64,000 bases of DNA from Pyrinomonadaceae bacterium (GCA_017983495.1 JAGOBH010000005.1:208319-272318), one strand, 5' to 3'; shown: positions 17,258-29,337, counted from the stretch's first letter. Notes: generated by a model from the sequence alone, not told the origin. Numbers and translations: made by a program.

Positions 17258-18523
17258 ATGCGTTCGTTGACGTACGGACAACTTATTCGCGGCAATCGCA
17301 ATTTTCGCAATCTACTGGCAGGACAGTTCATCTCTGAGCTGGGAAATTGGTTTAATTTCATCGCCGGGCTAGGGCTCGTGCGTTTTGTGTCGGAGGCTTC
17401 GCCGACCGCTGCCGGGATATTCTTCGTGTCTCGGCTGATACCGTTCGCGATCGTTTCGCCATTCGCGGGAACATTCGTCGACCGCTTTTCGCGTCGGAAA
17501 GTAATGATTGCGACCGATCTTGCAAGGGTCGGCGTCGCGCTGATGTTCCTGTTCGTTACGAGTGCGGAAAATCTGTGGATCGCGTATGTCGCGACTGCAC
17601 TCCTGTCAGTGTTCGGCGCTTTCTTTGACGGTGCGAAGAATGCCGCTGCACCAAATTTGACGGGCAAAGAAGGTCTGCTCGCGGGTACCGCATTACTATT
17701 TTCGACACGCTTCCTGCTGATGGCGATCGGTTCCGCATTGGGCGGTTGGGCGGCTTACAGATTTGGTTACCAGGCCGCTTTTCTGATCAACGCGGCTTCG
17801 TTCCTTGCCTCTGCATACACAGTCTGGCTTATCCCGGAAGAAGCGACCCGCGACCAAGATACCGCCGACAGGATGGCGTCAAAAGCCAACCGTGAGCCGT
17901 TCATGACCGAGCTCCGCGAGGGCATCAGGTACACGCTGACAGAGCGCTTTGCCGCAACGATACTGATCATGAACGTTATCTGGGCGACCGGAGGCGGTTC
18001 GATCAATATCGTCTTCGAACGACTCGGCGGCGTGCATTTTGCGGGCCTTGAAAACTGGAATCCCGACGCGGCCGTAGGGTTGCTTTGGTTTGCAGCCGGC
18101 GGCGGGCTCGCGCTCGGAATGTTGATCGCGCACCGCACTTCCATCTATCTCGACCGCCGTAACCGCAATCGTGCGTTCATCGGTTGGACGCTGATCATCC
18201 ACGGCATACTGTTCTCGATCGGCGGCTTGATGCCGACGCTGTGGCTCCTGGCGGTCTTCGTGTTTATATCGCGAGCAATTGTCGGCGTCGAATACGCGGT
18301 GCAGGAAACGATGTTTCAGCGTAGCTTGCCCGATCACATTCGCGGACGCATCTCGACCCTCGACCGCGGTGCCGAACTTACGGTCTTCGGCATATCGAGC
18401 TTTGCTGCCGGCGAGGCGATGTACTATATCTCGCCGCAGACCCTGACAGTTATATCCGGCGTGTTGTCCGCGCTCGCGGGCGTTGTGTGGTTTATCCGAC
18501 AGCCAAAGGAACTTACGCGGTAA
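17258..18523 (+). CDS. MFS transporter
   Basis: A 421-residue protein of about 12 hydrophobic segments. It opens LIRGNRNFRNLLAGQFISEL, characteristic of the NreB/enterobactin-exporter-like MFS group, and has the motif-A equivalent TFVDRFSRRKVM in the loop between helices 2 and 3. The middle loop (residues about 195-220) is charged. Helix 7 onward carries GGGLALGMLIA and DHIRGRISTLDRGAEL. The substrate cannot be read. The gene overlaps the convergent unknown gene by 11 bp. A palindromic operator-like site lies upstream. Confidence 0.87.
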   Translation: MRSLTYGQLIRGNRNFRNLLAGQFISELGNWFNFIAGLGLVRFVSEASPTAAGIFFVSRLIPFAIVSPFAGTFVDRFSRRKVMIATDLARVGVALMFLFVTSAENLWIAYVATALLSVFGAFFDGAKNAAAPNLTGKEGLLAGTALLFSTRFLLMAIGSALGGWAAYRFGYQAAFLINAASFLASAYTVWLIPEEATRDQDTADRMASKANREPFMTELREGIRYTLTERFAATILIMNVIWATGGGSINIVFERLGGVHFAGLENWNPDAAVGLLWFAAGGGLALGMLIAHRTSIYLDRRNRNRAFIGWTLIIHGILFSIGGLMPTLWLLAVFVFISRAIVGVEYAVQETMFQRSLPDHIRGRISTLDRGAELTVFGISSFAAGEAMYYISPQTLTVISGVLSALAGVVWFIRQPKELTR

Positions 18524-19445
18524 TTATCACTGCCTTCGATCCGGTGAGTTCCGAAAAATCTTTAGTGTAAACCGTATCGACGCGCCGGATCTTCGATATC
18601 GTGTCGACAATATCCTGAGTTGTAATAAATCCGGTCTCGACGTGTGCGATCGCCCAGATTTCGATATGCGAGGCCTTTCGAAGTGTTTCGTCGACGAGCC
18701 GTAGATACTGCGATTTCGTCTCGGTCGCGGTGCCGAGACGCCCAGCGAGTGCCGACTCAAGATCATTCCAAAATTCGTTGCCCCCACGCAGCCACTCTTC
18801 GAGCCAAGCGTTGCGTCCGAGATATGCTTTCGTGCTCTGGCCGTGTGCTGAGGGCAAACGAAGGAAGAGAAGATCGGCAAAACTCTCAACGATGCAATCG
18901 TCAGGAAGCCTGTTCGTGCAGACATTATTGGTGTGATTGTCGAACGGCTCGGGATTGATCGACCACAAACGGCGAAATACCTGTGATAGCGGCTGACGAT
19001 ACTCTCGATTGTCGTCGGTAAACGTCATGACATATTGCCCTGCGCCCATCGCCAGACTCGAAGCGATCGCCCGTGCAATTGGTGTCTCAAGAAGATCAAT
19101 GCGTTGCCGAACGTTATCAAACCACCACGAATCAGTCTCAGAAAACCAATCAGTTATGCTCGGGTTATTCAGTTTGTAACCCGGAACATATGCATCCTCG
19201 AGCACGAGATCGACATCTTGTTCGGACAGGCGTTCACGATTGTTCGAGATCTGTGCAACGGCTCGAGTAAAGGCGGCTTGGGTCGGGTCGTTTGCCGCGA
19301 TGCGGACATTCCAACGCTTGAGGTACGCACCAAGTGAGGGGTCGGGTGAAAACGGCAATATCGCAGAGGCGAACTTCATTCGCCGCAAAACGTTCAATTC
19401 GAACGCTAGCCAGGACCGGGGCGTGATCTTGTGTTGAGCCTGCAT
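18513..19445 (-). CDS. Protein of unknown function (310 aa)
   Basis: A 310-residue soluble protein that I do not recognise with confidence. There is no signal peptide or membrane segment. It contains AFELNVLRRMKFASAILPFS, WNVRIAANDPTQAAFTRAV, DSWWFDNVRQRIDLLETPIA and ADLLFLRLPSAHG. This order of blocks faintly recalls D12-class adenine methyltransferases, but the catalytic DPPY-type motif and glycine-rich SAM loop are not visible, so at most it is a degenerate relative. It is the last gene of a leftward run with the HD-GYP and DUF4388-DnaJ-TPR genes (12-bp gap to the former). Its 3' end overlaps the convergent MFS gene. Confidence 0.65.
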   Translation of the reverse strand: MQAQHKITPRSWLAFELNVLRRMKFASAILPFSPDPSLGAYLKRWNVRIAANDPTQAAFTRAVAQISNNRERLSEQDVDLVLEDAYVPGYKLNNPSITDWFSETDSWWFDNVRQRIDLLETPIARAIASSLAMGAGQYVMTFTDDNREYRQPLSQVFRRLWSINPEPFDNHTNNVCTNRLPDDCIVESFADLLFLRLPSAHGQSTKAYLGRNAWLEEWLRGGNEFWNDLESALAGRLGTATETKSQYLRLVDETLRKASHIEIWAIAHVETGFITTQDIVDTISKIRRVDTVYTKDFSELTGSKAVIITA

Positions 19446-19457
19446 ATAGATCCGAAA

Positions 19458-20045
19458 TCAGCCGGTCGTGCGCGGCGTAAGAAAAGCTTTAATTATTGTC
19501 GGGTCAAATTCGATCCCGGCCCATTCGATCATGTATTTGCGAGCCTCGTCGGGTGACATCGCCGGGCGATGAGGCCTAGCCGAAACAAGAGCGGCATATG
19601 TGTCGGCAACCCGCAGTATCCGCGCCGCAAGCGGGATCTCTTCGCCCGTAAGACAATCGGGGTAGCCGCTTCCATTAAACCACTCGTGATGCCAGCGGAC
19701 GATCAACTGCACCGCCCGCGAAAGCCCCAGCTTCGCAGCGGCTTGTTCGCCTATTACCGGGTGCCGTTGTAGGTCTATGCGCTCTTCACCGGTCAGTATT
19801 CGTGCGGCGGAAATATATTCGCGAGCCATCTGCATCTCACCAATGTCGTGGACCAGGGCCGCCTGCTGCAAAAAGAGCCGATCGTGAGATTCAATATTCA
19901 AAACGATCGCGATCGAGTCGGCCAACGAGGCGATCCGACGAGCATGCGTGTCAGCGTAGCCCTCAAACGCATCCATTTCCGACGATGCACGCAGCAGTTT
20001 TTCGTCAAATATAGGTTTCTCAGCCTGGGCAGTCTGCATGTCCAT
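19458..20045 (-). CDS. HD-GYP domain protein
   Basis: A 195-residue stand-alone HD domain. It shows the metal-binding HD in ALVHDIGEMQMA, then HPVIGEQAAAKL, and the GYP-type region RWHHEWFNGSGYPDCLTGEE with the HHE and GYP signatures, followed by RILRVADTYAALVS. HD-GYP proteins hydrolyse cyclic di-GMP or related nucleotides. There is no receiver domain, and the short C-terminus is complete for this class. Two rather than one amino-terminal Met codons are available. It lies between the DnaJ-TPR gene and the unknown gene on the same strand. Confidence 0.87.
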   Translation of the reverse strand: MDMQTAQAEKPIFDEKLLRASSEMDAFEGYADTHARRIASLADSIAIVLNIESHDRLFLQQAALVHDIGEMQMAREYISAARILTGEERIDLQRHPVIGEQAAAKLGLSRAVQLIVRWHHEWFNGSGYPDCLTGEEIPLAARILRVADTYAALVSARPHRPAMSPDEARKYMIEWAGIEFDPTIIKAFLTPRTTG

Positions 20046-20135
20046 AGTTTCGGGCTTTCGCCGAGAATATTCAAGTTAGCGAATCCACGTCAACATCCAG
20101 AGTTTCCGCCAATGCGATCCAAAAGTAATTCTGGA

Positions 20136-21671
20136 TCACTTTTTCAGTGAATCGAGCATCAAGCGGGCCTCGCGGTTGTTCGGAAAGATGGCGAGGAGGC
20201 GATTCAGTTCACCTTCGGCACGTTTCATCAGATTCATCTGTATGAAGAACTCAGCAAGCATTATCCGGTATGTGGGATTGTTAGCGTCGAGCTTTACAGC
20301 CGCCTGCATTTCCGCCTCTGCCTTATGGCGGTGTTTGCTGTCCGAGGAAAGAGCCTTGCCAAAGTATGCGTGAGCACGTGCGCTCTTGGGATCGAAGTGC
20401 ACAGCTCGCGCAAAGAAAGGCAACGATGCCTCAACTTCTCCGTCCATCAGTAATCCAAATCCGCGTTCGTAATTCTCGGCGGCCTGCTGGAATTGAGCAC
20501 TTCGCTCGAAATTAGTGCCGGCGGATCTCGCCTTTTCACGTTCGGCGATCTCTTTACGGATCTTGAAATCGTAGGTTTCTCTGGTGATCTCAGACTTCAA
20601 AGTTTCGTGGGCATGAGTAAGCTCTGTAAAAGCATTTTGCACGCGCTTTAGTATCGAGCCACCCTGCTGATGAAAATGGTCAGGGTGAAACGCCTTTGCG
20701 ATCGAAAAATAAGAGCGCTTAATGTCAGCTAGCTCGGCGGTATGTTCCAGCCCAAGCACGTCATAGAGCGTTTCGGCCGATTCTACCCGTTTAAGATAAT
20801 CCTCCAACGTCAAAACTGGTGCGGCCGGCGGTACGACTACGATCTCTTCGACAATTTCAACCGGCTTTTCGACTTTGGGTCGAAATGCGGTTTTTGCTTC
20901 CTGCTTGAGTTCGAGCCTTGCATCGCGAATCGCTGCAACTTTCATATGCGAAAATGCTGGGTTCCACTCCGAACGAACCAAATAGCCAGCGAGCCATAAA
21001 GTGTAGAGTGCACGGATCGTTTCAGATTCCGCCAATCTGGCGTAGCTTATTAGTTCCTCGGCGGTAGCCGGTTCCGCGGAGACCATCGCAAGTAACTTTG
21101 CTTCGTTTTGATTGAGTGGTAACGAACCAGCGGGCTGGTCACTTGCGGAAAACGCCTCGCGAAGGCTACGAAAGCGCTTTAGTACAGTGTCCACCGTTAA
21201 GCAGCGTGCGTATTCGATAAGGAGAGATCTATGGTCAATATCGAACGACAGCCCGTCCCGCAAACGATTTAGATGGCTGAATGACCAGTTGCCGCTTTGC
21301 GCAGTTAGTGTTTCTATTAATATGCCGTTGATCTGGTCAATGAACAGCCTTTCGCGGGATTTTCGATCGAGAAAGCCGGTACTTTCCAAATATCCAACCA
21401 TTTCCATATCGTTAGCAAAATTGGGAATCTGCTTTAGGTCGTCCGCCGTAAGTCGCTTTTGTCGCAGCAACATGTCAAAAAGGCGTGCAGAGCGCGAATT
21501 TGATACAGCAAACCGAACTCTGCCTGAATTGAAGTAAACGATATACTTCTTCTCTCCGGATTCAATGCGCAAACTGCCGGTAAGCCCAGCTTGAGCGATC
21601 TCAGCTATGAGTTCGGCAAACGGATGAGTCAGAAAATTTCCGGAAAGTTCTTGATCGTTTCTAGGAGTCAT
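20136..21671 (-). CDS. DUF4388 - J domain - TPR protein
   Basis: A 511-residue protein when started at MTPRNDQEL. The reading frame stays open 301 codons further, but that part lies antisense to the GNAT gene and has no family similarity. Residues about 12-90 match DUF4388 (PATAN-like; AGLTGSLRIESGEKKYIVYF). Residues about 285-350 are a J domain with the HPD tripeptide (AKAFHPDHFHQQGG). The C-terminal about 100 residues are TPRs. This arrangement is known from Acidobacteria and Deltaproteobacteria and links a regulatory adaptor to DnaK-type chaperone recruitment. The role is unknown. It heads a three-gene leftward operon. Confidence 0.8.
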   Translation of the reverse strand: MTPRNDQELSGNFLTHPFAELIAEIAQAGLTGSLRIESGEKKYIVYFNSGRVRFAVSNSRSARLFDMLLRQKRLTADDLKQIPNFANDMEMVGYLESTGFLDRKSRERLFIDQINGILIETLTAQSGNWSFSHLNRLRDGLSFDIDHRSLLIEYARCLTVDTVLKRFRSLREAFSASDQPAGSLPLNQNEAKLLAMVSAEPATAEELISYARLAESETIRALYTLWLAGYLVRSEWNPAFSHMKVAAIRDARLELKQEAKTAFRPKVEKPVEIVEEIVVVPPAAPVLTLEDYLKRVESAETLYDVLGLEHTAELADIKRSYFSIAKAFHPDHFHQQGGSILKRVQNAFTELTHAHETLKSEITRETYDFKIRKEIAEREKARSAGTNFERSAQFQQAAENYERGFGLLMDGEVEASLPFFARAVHFDPKSARAHAYFGKALSSDSKHRHKAEAEMQAAVKLDANNPTYRIMLAEFFIQMNLMKRAEGELNRLLAIFPNNREARLMLDSLKK

Positions 21672-21851
21672 CGGACGTCTGGACAAAGAAAGAACACGAG
21701 GGTATTCCACGCGGAACCTCTTAATTGTATCAAATTTGTCGGGTAAAGTAATCAAGTTTTTTGCCCAAAAAGACCGAGCGGTTGACACCTGTTCACCAAA
21801 TTGCGACAGTTTGAATTGAGCCCGACCACGACCGTTTGATGTAGCCGAACA

Positions 21852-22601
21852 ATGACGAAAGATCTTGAGATACGAGAGTGCGTGACACTCGATCAACTCG
21901 CGGAATGCGTCCAACTTCAGCGAGAGGTTTTCGAACTTCCTGAGGTTGAGCTTTCGCCTGTTCGCCACTTTGTAGTGACGCGCAATGCGGGCGGATTCAC
22001 GCTTGGAGCCTATGACGGCGAACGCCTCGCGGGGTACGTCTTGAGCGTGCCGGCGTTTCTGCGTGGTGAACGGGCTTTTTATTCTCATATGACTGGTGTC
22101 CGGTTCGAGTATCAGAGCATCGGCGTCGGAGCCAAACTCAAATGGGCACAACGGACGCGAGCCCTCGAGGAGGGCGTCGAGTACATCAAGTGGACCTTCG
22201 AACCAACAAAAGCTCGAAACGCATATTTCAATCTTGAAAAACTCGGTGCCATTATGCTTGACTATCAGCGCAATTTTTACGGCACTGATTATGCCGTCTC
22301 CCCCGAAAGCGGCAAGCAGATCGGTCTGCAAAGTGACCGACTGTTTGCGGAGTGGCATCTTAGAAGCGAAAAGGTCGAGACGCTTGCCGCTGGCCGAATC
22401 TATAAGGAAACACGCCAGCCGATGGCAACTATCGAGATTCCAAACGACTGGAACACTCTTGTTTCCAGTGACCCCGCAGCCGGACTTGCGGTTCAATTGC
22501 GGATTCGCTCTGAGTTTGAGTCCGCTTTTGCTGCAGGGCAAATAGTCCGTGGATTCAAGCGAGATGCCGAACATCCTATGTACCTTATTTACGCCGACTA
22601 G
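21852..22601 (+). CDS. GNAT family N-acetyltransferase (COG3375-like)
   Basis: A 249-residue acetyltransferase-like protein. It begins LEIRECVTLDQLAECVQLQ, has the core FTLGAYDGERLAGYVLSVPA strands, and the acyl-CoA-binding loop in YQSIGVGAKLKWAQRTRAL (an R/Q-x-x-G-x-G/A variant). The following IKWTFEPTKARNAYFNLEKL and NFYGTDY are typical of the large predicted GNAT subgroup. The acceptor is unknown. Its stop codon touches the ATG of the Rieske oxygenase gene, so the two are cotranscribed and may act on one pathway. Confidence 0.85.
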   Translation: MTKDLEIRECVTLDQLAECVQLQREVFELPEVELSPVRHFVVTRNAGGFTLGAYDGERLAGYVLSVPAFLRGERAFYSHMTGVRFEYQSIGVGAKLKWAQRTRALEEGVEYIKWTFEPTKARNAYFNLEKLGAIMLDYQRNFYGTDYAVSPESGKQIGLQSDRLFAEWHLRSEKVETLAAGRIYKETRQPMATIEIPNDWNTLVSSDPAAGLAVQLRIRSEFESAFAAGQIVRGFKRDAEHPMYLIYAD

Positions 22602-25638
<3,037 letters not shown>

Positions 25639-25677
25639 TAATAGAAAGTCGGGTTTTATCAACAGCTCATAATTGAA

Positions 25678-26130
25678 ATGGGATTCTGGACATTCATTTT
25701 TGTATTAGTCGGTTTTGTCGGTCTTCGATATTTATCGTGGTATCGGAGCAAAGATTTGCCATCACCTAGTAAAGAATTAACGCGATTAAGATTTTCTATA
25801 TTGCTCTTCAGCATAATGTTCTTGCCGGTAATTTATAGCAATTGGCCATCATTATCTTTTTACATCCCCACTTTCGACGCAGAATTAAAAACAATTCAAG
25901 ATGCTCAAAAATCACTTGGCGAGCAGAACGAGATCTTGAAGAAGCTGGCTGAGGAGGTCCACAGTTACAATGTTTACATTTTTCTATTTTTAGCGGTGCT
26001 TGTTGGAGATGTGGTTCCGGCTCTGTATAGGTTTTCGGCGGCTTTGGTTCCCGGCGAGCGTATTGATGATGATATTGAGGACGATAAGATAATCTCAATT
26101 TTTGAGGAAGAAAAACATAATGGCAAATAA
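25678..26130 (+). CDS. Small membrane protein of unknown function, AT-rich
   Basis: A 150-residue protein. An N-terminal hydrophobic segment ([19 protein letters not shown]), a second ([18 protein letters not shown]) and a third ([18 protein letters not shown]) suggest three membrane spans. Between the second and third lies a helical charged stretch ([20 protein letters not shown]) that may form a coiled coil. The C-terminus is acidic. Codon use is clearly more AT-rich than in ligA and glyA on either side, which suggests recent acquisition. It overlaps the glyA start by 11 bp. I do not recognise the family. Confidence 0.6.
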   Translation: MGFWTFIFVLVGFVGLRYLSWYRSKDLPSPSKELTRLRFSILLFSIMFLPVIYSNWPSLSFYIPTFDAELKTIQDAQKSLGEQNEILKKLAEEVHSYNVYIFLFLAVLVGDVVPALYRFSAALVPGERIDDDIEDDKIISIFEEEKHNGK

Positions 26131-27412
26131 TTTTTTCACAGAAGACATATCCGAGGTTGACCCGGCGGTCAGCGAGGCAATTGATAATGAAGTGCGGCGT
26201 CAGGCCAACGGGCTAGAACTGATCGCGTCGGAGAACTTTGTTTCCGAAGCGGTGCTTGAGGCCATGGGCTCGGTAATGACCAATAAATACGCCGAAGGAT
26301 ACCCCGCCAAGCGTTATTACGGCGGATGCGAATTCGTCGACGTCGTCGAAAATCTCGCTATCGACCGTGCCAAAGAGCTTTTTGGAGCGGAGCACGCCAA
26401 TGTTCAACCGCACAGCGGTGCCCAGGCTAATATGGCGGTCCTGATGACGGCTCTCGACCATGGCGACACGATACTCGGCATGAATCTCGCTCACGGCGGG
26501 CATCTGACACACGGGCATCCGCTCAATTTTTCGGGCATCAACTACAAGGTCGCTGATTACGGCGTCAACCGCGAGACCGAGCAGATCGACTACGACGAAC
26601 TTCAACAAAAGGCCGAGGAATCGCGGCCGAAACTGCTCATTTGCGGTGCGTCGGCTTATCCGAGAACTATCGATTTCGCACGCATCGGTGAGATCGCCCG
26701 CAGCGTCGGGGCCAAGGTCATGGCGGACATCGCACACATTGCGGGCCTCGTCGCGGTCGGGCTACATCCTTCTCCGGTACCCCATTGCGAGTTTGTCACC
26801 ACAACCACGCACAAGACCCTTCGCGGGCCGCGTGGAGGCCTTATCCTGTGCCGTGAGGAGTTTGCCGCGGATATCAACCGCAGCGTTTTTCCGGGCGTTC
26901 AGGGCGGTCCCCTGATGCACATCATCGCGGCCAAGGCCGTCGCCTTTGGCGAGGCTCTTCGTGGCGATTTCAAGGGCTACCAGCAGCAGGTCATCGACAA
27001 CGCCCGCGTGCTGGCCGCAACGCTCAGCGAAGCCGGCCTGCGTATCGTCTCGGGCGGTACGGACAACCATCTGATGCTTGTTGACGTGTTCATGGACGGA
27101 AAGGGCGTTACCGGCAAGGTCGCCGAAAAAGCTCTCGAAGATGTTCATATCACCGCAAACAAAAACACCATTCCGTTCGATACCAACAAGCCGTTTATCG
27201 CCTCCGGCATCCGGCTCGGAACACCGGCGTTGACAACTCGCGGAATGAAAGAAGCAGAAATGCGAGAGATCGGAGCGATGATCGCAGCGGTCATTCACGA
27301 CCCCGAATCCGAGGAGGTCAAAACGCGCATCCGCCGCGAGGTTGCCGAATTGACCGCCAGATTCCCGATGTATCCGACCCGAATGAAGAACGTCGTCGGC
27401 GAATCAGCTTAA
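26120..27412 (+). CDS. glyA: Serine hydroxymethyltransferase
   Basis: A 430-residue PLP enzyme that interconverts serine and glycine with transfer of the one-carbon unit to tetrahydrofolate, feeding purine and thymidylate synthesis. It contains [35 protein letters not shown], the PLP-lysine block [14 protein letters not shown] at about residue 230, and [16 protein letters not shown]. The start at MANNFF follows GAGGAAG by 13 nt. The reading frame extends six codons upstream into the AT-rich gene. Length is as usual. Confidence 0.97.
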   Translation: MANNFFTEDISEVDPAVSEAIDNEVRRQANGLELIASENFVSEAVLEAMGSVMTNKYAEGYPAKRYYGGCEFVDVVENLAIDRAKELFGAEHANVQPHSGAQANMAVLMTALDHGDTILGMNLAHGGHLTHGHPLNFSGINYKVADYGVNRETEQIDYDELQQKAEESRPKLLICGASAYPRTIDFARIGEIARSVGAKVMADIAHIAGLVAVGLHPSPVPHCEFVTTTTHKTLRGPRGGLILCREEFAADINRSVFPGVQGGPLMHIIAAKAVAFGEALRGDFKGYQQQVIDNARVLAATLSEAGLRIVSGGTDNHLMLVDVFMDGKGVTGKVAEKALEDVHITANKNTIPFDTNKPFIASGIRLGTPALTTRGMKEAEMREIGAMIAAVIHDPESEEVKTRIRREVAELTARFPMYPTRMKNVVGESA

Positions 27413-27439
27413 ACGAAACAGCGAATAGTCTTTGGTCTA

Positions 27440-27477
27440 TGAGATCGAGTGCTATGCGGCACTCGATCTTTTTTTTG
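27440..27477 (+). terminator. glyA terminator
   Basis: ATCGAGTGC-tatgcg-GCACTCGAT forms a 9-bp stem about 30 nt after the glyA stop and is followed directly by CTTTTTTTTG, a standard intrinsic terminator. Confidence 0.85.
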
Positions 27478-27814
27478 CCCCTCAGGCACTCAGTCCAACC
27501 CTTGTCCCGCTTGTCCCCGCAAGTTCCCACGTGGTGAGAGTCGAGTAAGTCCGGAAAGTCTGGGAAGTCTTGAAAGGAATTGATCGTGATTCGTGGTTCG
27601 TGCGTCCTTATTCACTCTTTCACGCCTTACCTTTTACTTCGCCCTCTTCTTTGCGGCCTTTGCGTTCACTTTTGCGAACTTTGCGGTAAAGATCAGGTTT
27701 ACGCAGAGATCGGAGAGCTTTACGCAGAGGCCGCAGGGAGTTTGGGGTACCGACTTTAGTCGGCTCGTTGCGGAAGTAGAAAGAGCAAAGTTGAGGCTCT
27801 CATCTGGGTCGTTT

Positions 27815-27871
27815 TATTAAAGATTCCTACTATTTCCTACTAAATCCGACTAAGTAGGAATCTTTAATAAT
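27815..27871. repeat. 57-bp palindrome within element B
   Basis: Perfect 18-bp arms TTATTAAAGATTCCTACT (27815-27832) and AGTAGGAATCTTTAATAA (27854-27871) flank a 21-bp core that itself repeats TTCCTACTAAA. Copy A keeps the first arm (5543-5560). Copy C has a weaker version at about 36008-36065. It could be an RNA hairpin or a protein-binding palindrome. Confidence 0.8.
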
Positions 27872-28051
27872 GCGAAACATTATTAACATTTGTTCTATCA
27901 ACACTTTACGCATCTGGGACAGATAACTTAGGTTAGTTGGGACAGGCTAAACATTCTAAGTGCTGGATTTACGCCAACTGTCCCACTGTCCCACCGATTT
28001 TTCAAATTTTTTCGACTTTCCGGAACATCGTGTATCGTCCTGTTTGGTTTA

Positions 28052-28099
28052 GTTGTCAAAGATCAAATACTGTAACAAATATTGTAGCATCAGTGTCAA
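28052..28099 (-). promoter_or_regulatory. Promoter plus boxA-like antitermination site (element copy B)
   Basis: On the minus strand, TTGACA (28099-28094) is followed after 7 bp by TGCTACAAT (28089-28081) and then by TTTGTTACAG and the boxA-like TGATCTTTGACAAC (28065-28052). Spacing is identical to copies A and C. Transcription would run leftward through the element and end antisense to, or short of, the glyA 3' end. Confidence 0.55.
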
Positions 28100-28268
28100 C
28101 TGTGGTGTTGAGTGCCGAAGGTGAAGATGACTTGGAGGATGAACTTTCGCTTTCTTTTTGTCTGAGCGTCTTATAGACTTTCATTTGAGCGATCTTCAGC
28201 ACTTTGGCCACTTGGCAGACGTTGGTGGCTCTAACTTTTTTAATGGCAGAAACTTGGGATAGCGGCAA
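28056..28268 (-). other. Questionable small reading frame with an HTH-like segment
   Basis: A 70-codon frame with a TTG start. Its N-terminal half (TNVCQVAKVLKIAQMKVYKT) reads like a helix-turn-helix, and its C-terminal half is serine-rich and ends TVDTDATIFVTVFDL inside the element promoter. A stop codon lies two codons before the TTG, and the frame overlaps the start of the rightward AI-2E gene. It may be a remnant of a DNA-binding protein or a chance frame. Copies A and C also keep an open frame over the same block ending in DL-stop. Confidence 0.25.
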
Positions 28269-29337
28269 GGGTTACGTTGGTCGTGTGCTTATCGCAGTGG
28301 CGATCGTTTGCATCGTGGTGCTTGGGTTGGCGCTGTTCTATTTTGCTTTCGACATAATTTTGCTTGTGTTTGCGGCGGCTCTGCTTGCGATATTTCTGCG
28401 CGGGTTGGCTGATGTTCTCGGCCGTTGGGTTCCGCTAAAAGAAGGCTGGCTCGTAATGCTGGTGGCGGTATTGATGGTCGTCGTCACTGCGGGTGCTGTC
28501 GCGTTGCTGGCTCCAAGCGTGGCGGAACAGATCCAGGTTCTGCGGGTCGAGATACCGAAATCGGCAGAGGGTGCGGGACGATATCTGTCACAGTTTGGCT
28601 GGGGCCGGGCGATCATCGAGCAACTGCCCAGTGCCAATGACATCATGGCACGGATCGATGCCGCGAGCATGCTTACGCGTGTCGGCGGCTATTTTTCTTC
28701 GACAGTAGGCGTAATCGGAAATTTCTTTATCACGATATTGCTGGCGGTCTATTTCGCTACCGAACCTCGCTTTTACTCGGCCGGCTTGACTCGATTTTTC
28801 CCCCTGGCCAAGCGAAAGCGGGTTGGCGAGGTGCTCGACACTGTTTACGAAACGCTCCGTTGGTGGCTGATCGGTAAGGTCGCGTCGATGATCTTTATCG
28901 GTGTGATCACCTGGATCGGGCTGTCAATAATGGGCGTGCCGCTGGCTTTGACGCTTGGGCTGATCGCCGGGCTGCTTTCATTCATTCCCAATTTTGGCCC
29001 GATAATCTCGGCGATACCGGCGTTGCTTCTGGCGTTCATCGACAGCCCGATCAGTGCGGCGTATGTACTCGGGCTGTACGTCGGTGTGCAAATGGTCGAA
29101 TCCAACGTCGTCACCCCGATAATCGAACGCGAGACTGTCGAACTCGCACCGGCACTGACCATTATTTTCCAGCTCGCCCTCGGAGCAATGATCGGCGGCC
29201 TCGGCCTCGTGCTCGCGACTCCTCTGCTCGCGATGATCGTGGTGATCGTCAGAATGGTCTATTTTGAGGATATTTTGGGCGACGGAGGCGATCTAAACGC
29301 AGAGATCGCTGACGACGCAGAGCAAGAAATAGATTAG
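28243..29337 (+). CDS. AI-2E family transporter (PerM-like membrane protein)
   Basis: A 364-residue multi-pass protein of the AI-2E/PerM family. It starts at MAETWDSGKG; an ATG 13 codons earlier lies within a less likely leader. Two N-terminal hydrophobic segments are followed by a soluble stretch (residues about 75-150), then TVGVIGNFFITILLAVYFATE, GEVLDTVYETLRWWLIGKVA, and the family signature LIAGLLSFIPNFGPIISAIP near the C-terminal helices. Despite the name, most members are not autoinducer-2 exporters and act on small organic or ionic substrates. The last about 15 residues (NAEIADDAEQEID) are encoded by a CGCAGAG repeat and are probably not functional. Confidence 0.9.
   Translation: MAETWDSGKGYVGRVLIAVAIVCIVVLGLALFYFAFDIILLVFAAALLAIFLRGLADVLGRWVPLKEGWLVMLVAVLMVVVTAGAVALLAPSVAEQIQVLRVEIPKSAEGAGRYLSQFGWGRAIIEQLPSANDIMARIDAASMLTRVGGYFSSTVGVIGNFFITILLAVYFATEPRFYSAGLTRFFPLAKRKRVGEVLDTVYETLRWWLIGKVASMIFIGVITWIGLSIMGVPLALTLGLIAGLLSFIPNFGPIISAIPALLLAFIDSPISAAYVLGLYVGVQMVESNVVTPIIERETVELAPALTIIFQLALGAMIGGLGLVLATPLLAMIVVIVRMVYFEDILGDGGDLNAEIADDAEQEID

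Larger units (their letters stand above)
27413..28051 (-). repeat. Non-coding body of intergenic element, copy B
   Basis: No convincing gene. Read leftward from the promoter it has the same blocks as copy A: GGTGGGACAGTGGGACAG (about 27976-27993, minus), CTGTCCCAACTAACCTA, ATCTGTCCCAGATGCG, GTGTTGATAGAACAAATG, then the 57-bp palindrome at 27815-27871, a CGCAGAG/CTTTGCGG block at 27650-27740, CCTTTTACTT, a GTCTGGGAAGTCTTG block near 27560, and a TTGTCCCGCTTGTCCCC-AAGTTCCCAC block near 27500. The region immediately after glyA also has a short hairpin (ATCGAGTGC...GCACTCGAT) followed by CTTTTTTTT that should end glyA transcription. Confidence 0.75.

Noticed and set aside
21672..22574. N-terminal extension of the DUF4388-DnaJ-TPR protein (301 further codons, no stop)
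   Set aside because: It lies antisense to the clear GNAT gene, has no family similarity, and a DUF4388 start at 21671 is well placed.
27815..27871. Insertion sequence end or transposon terminal repeat
   Set aside because: No transposase frame or target duplication accompanies it, and the palindrome lies inside a larger conserved element.
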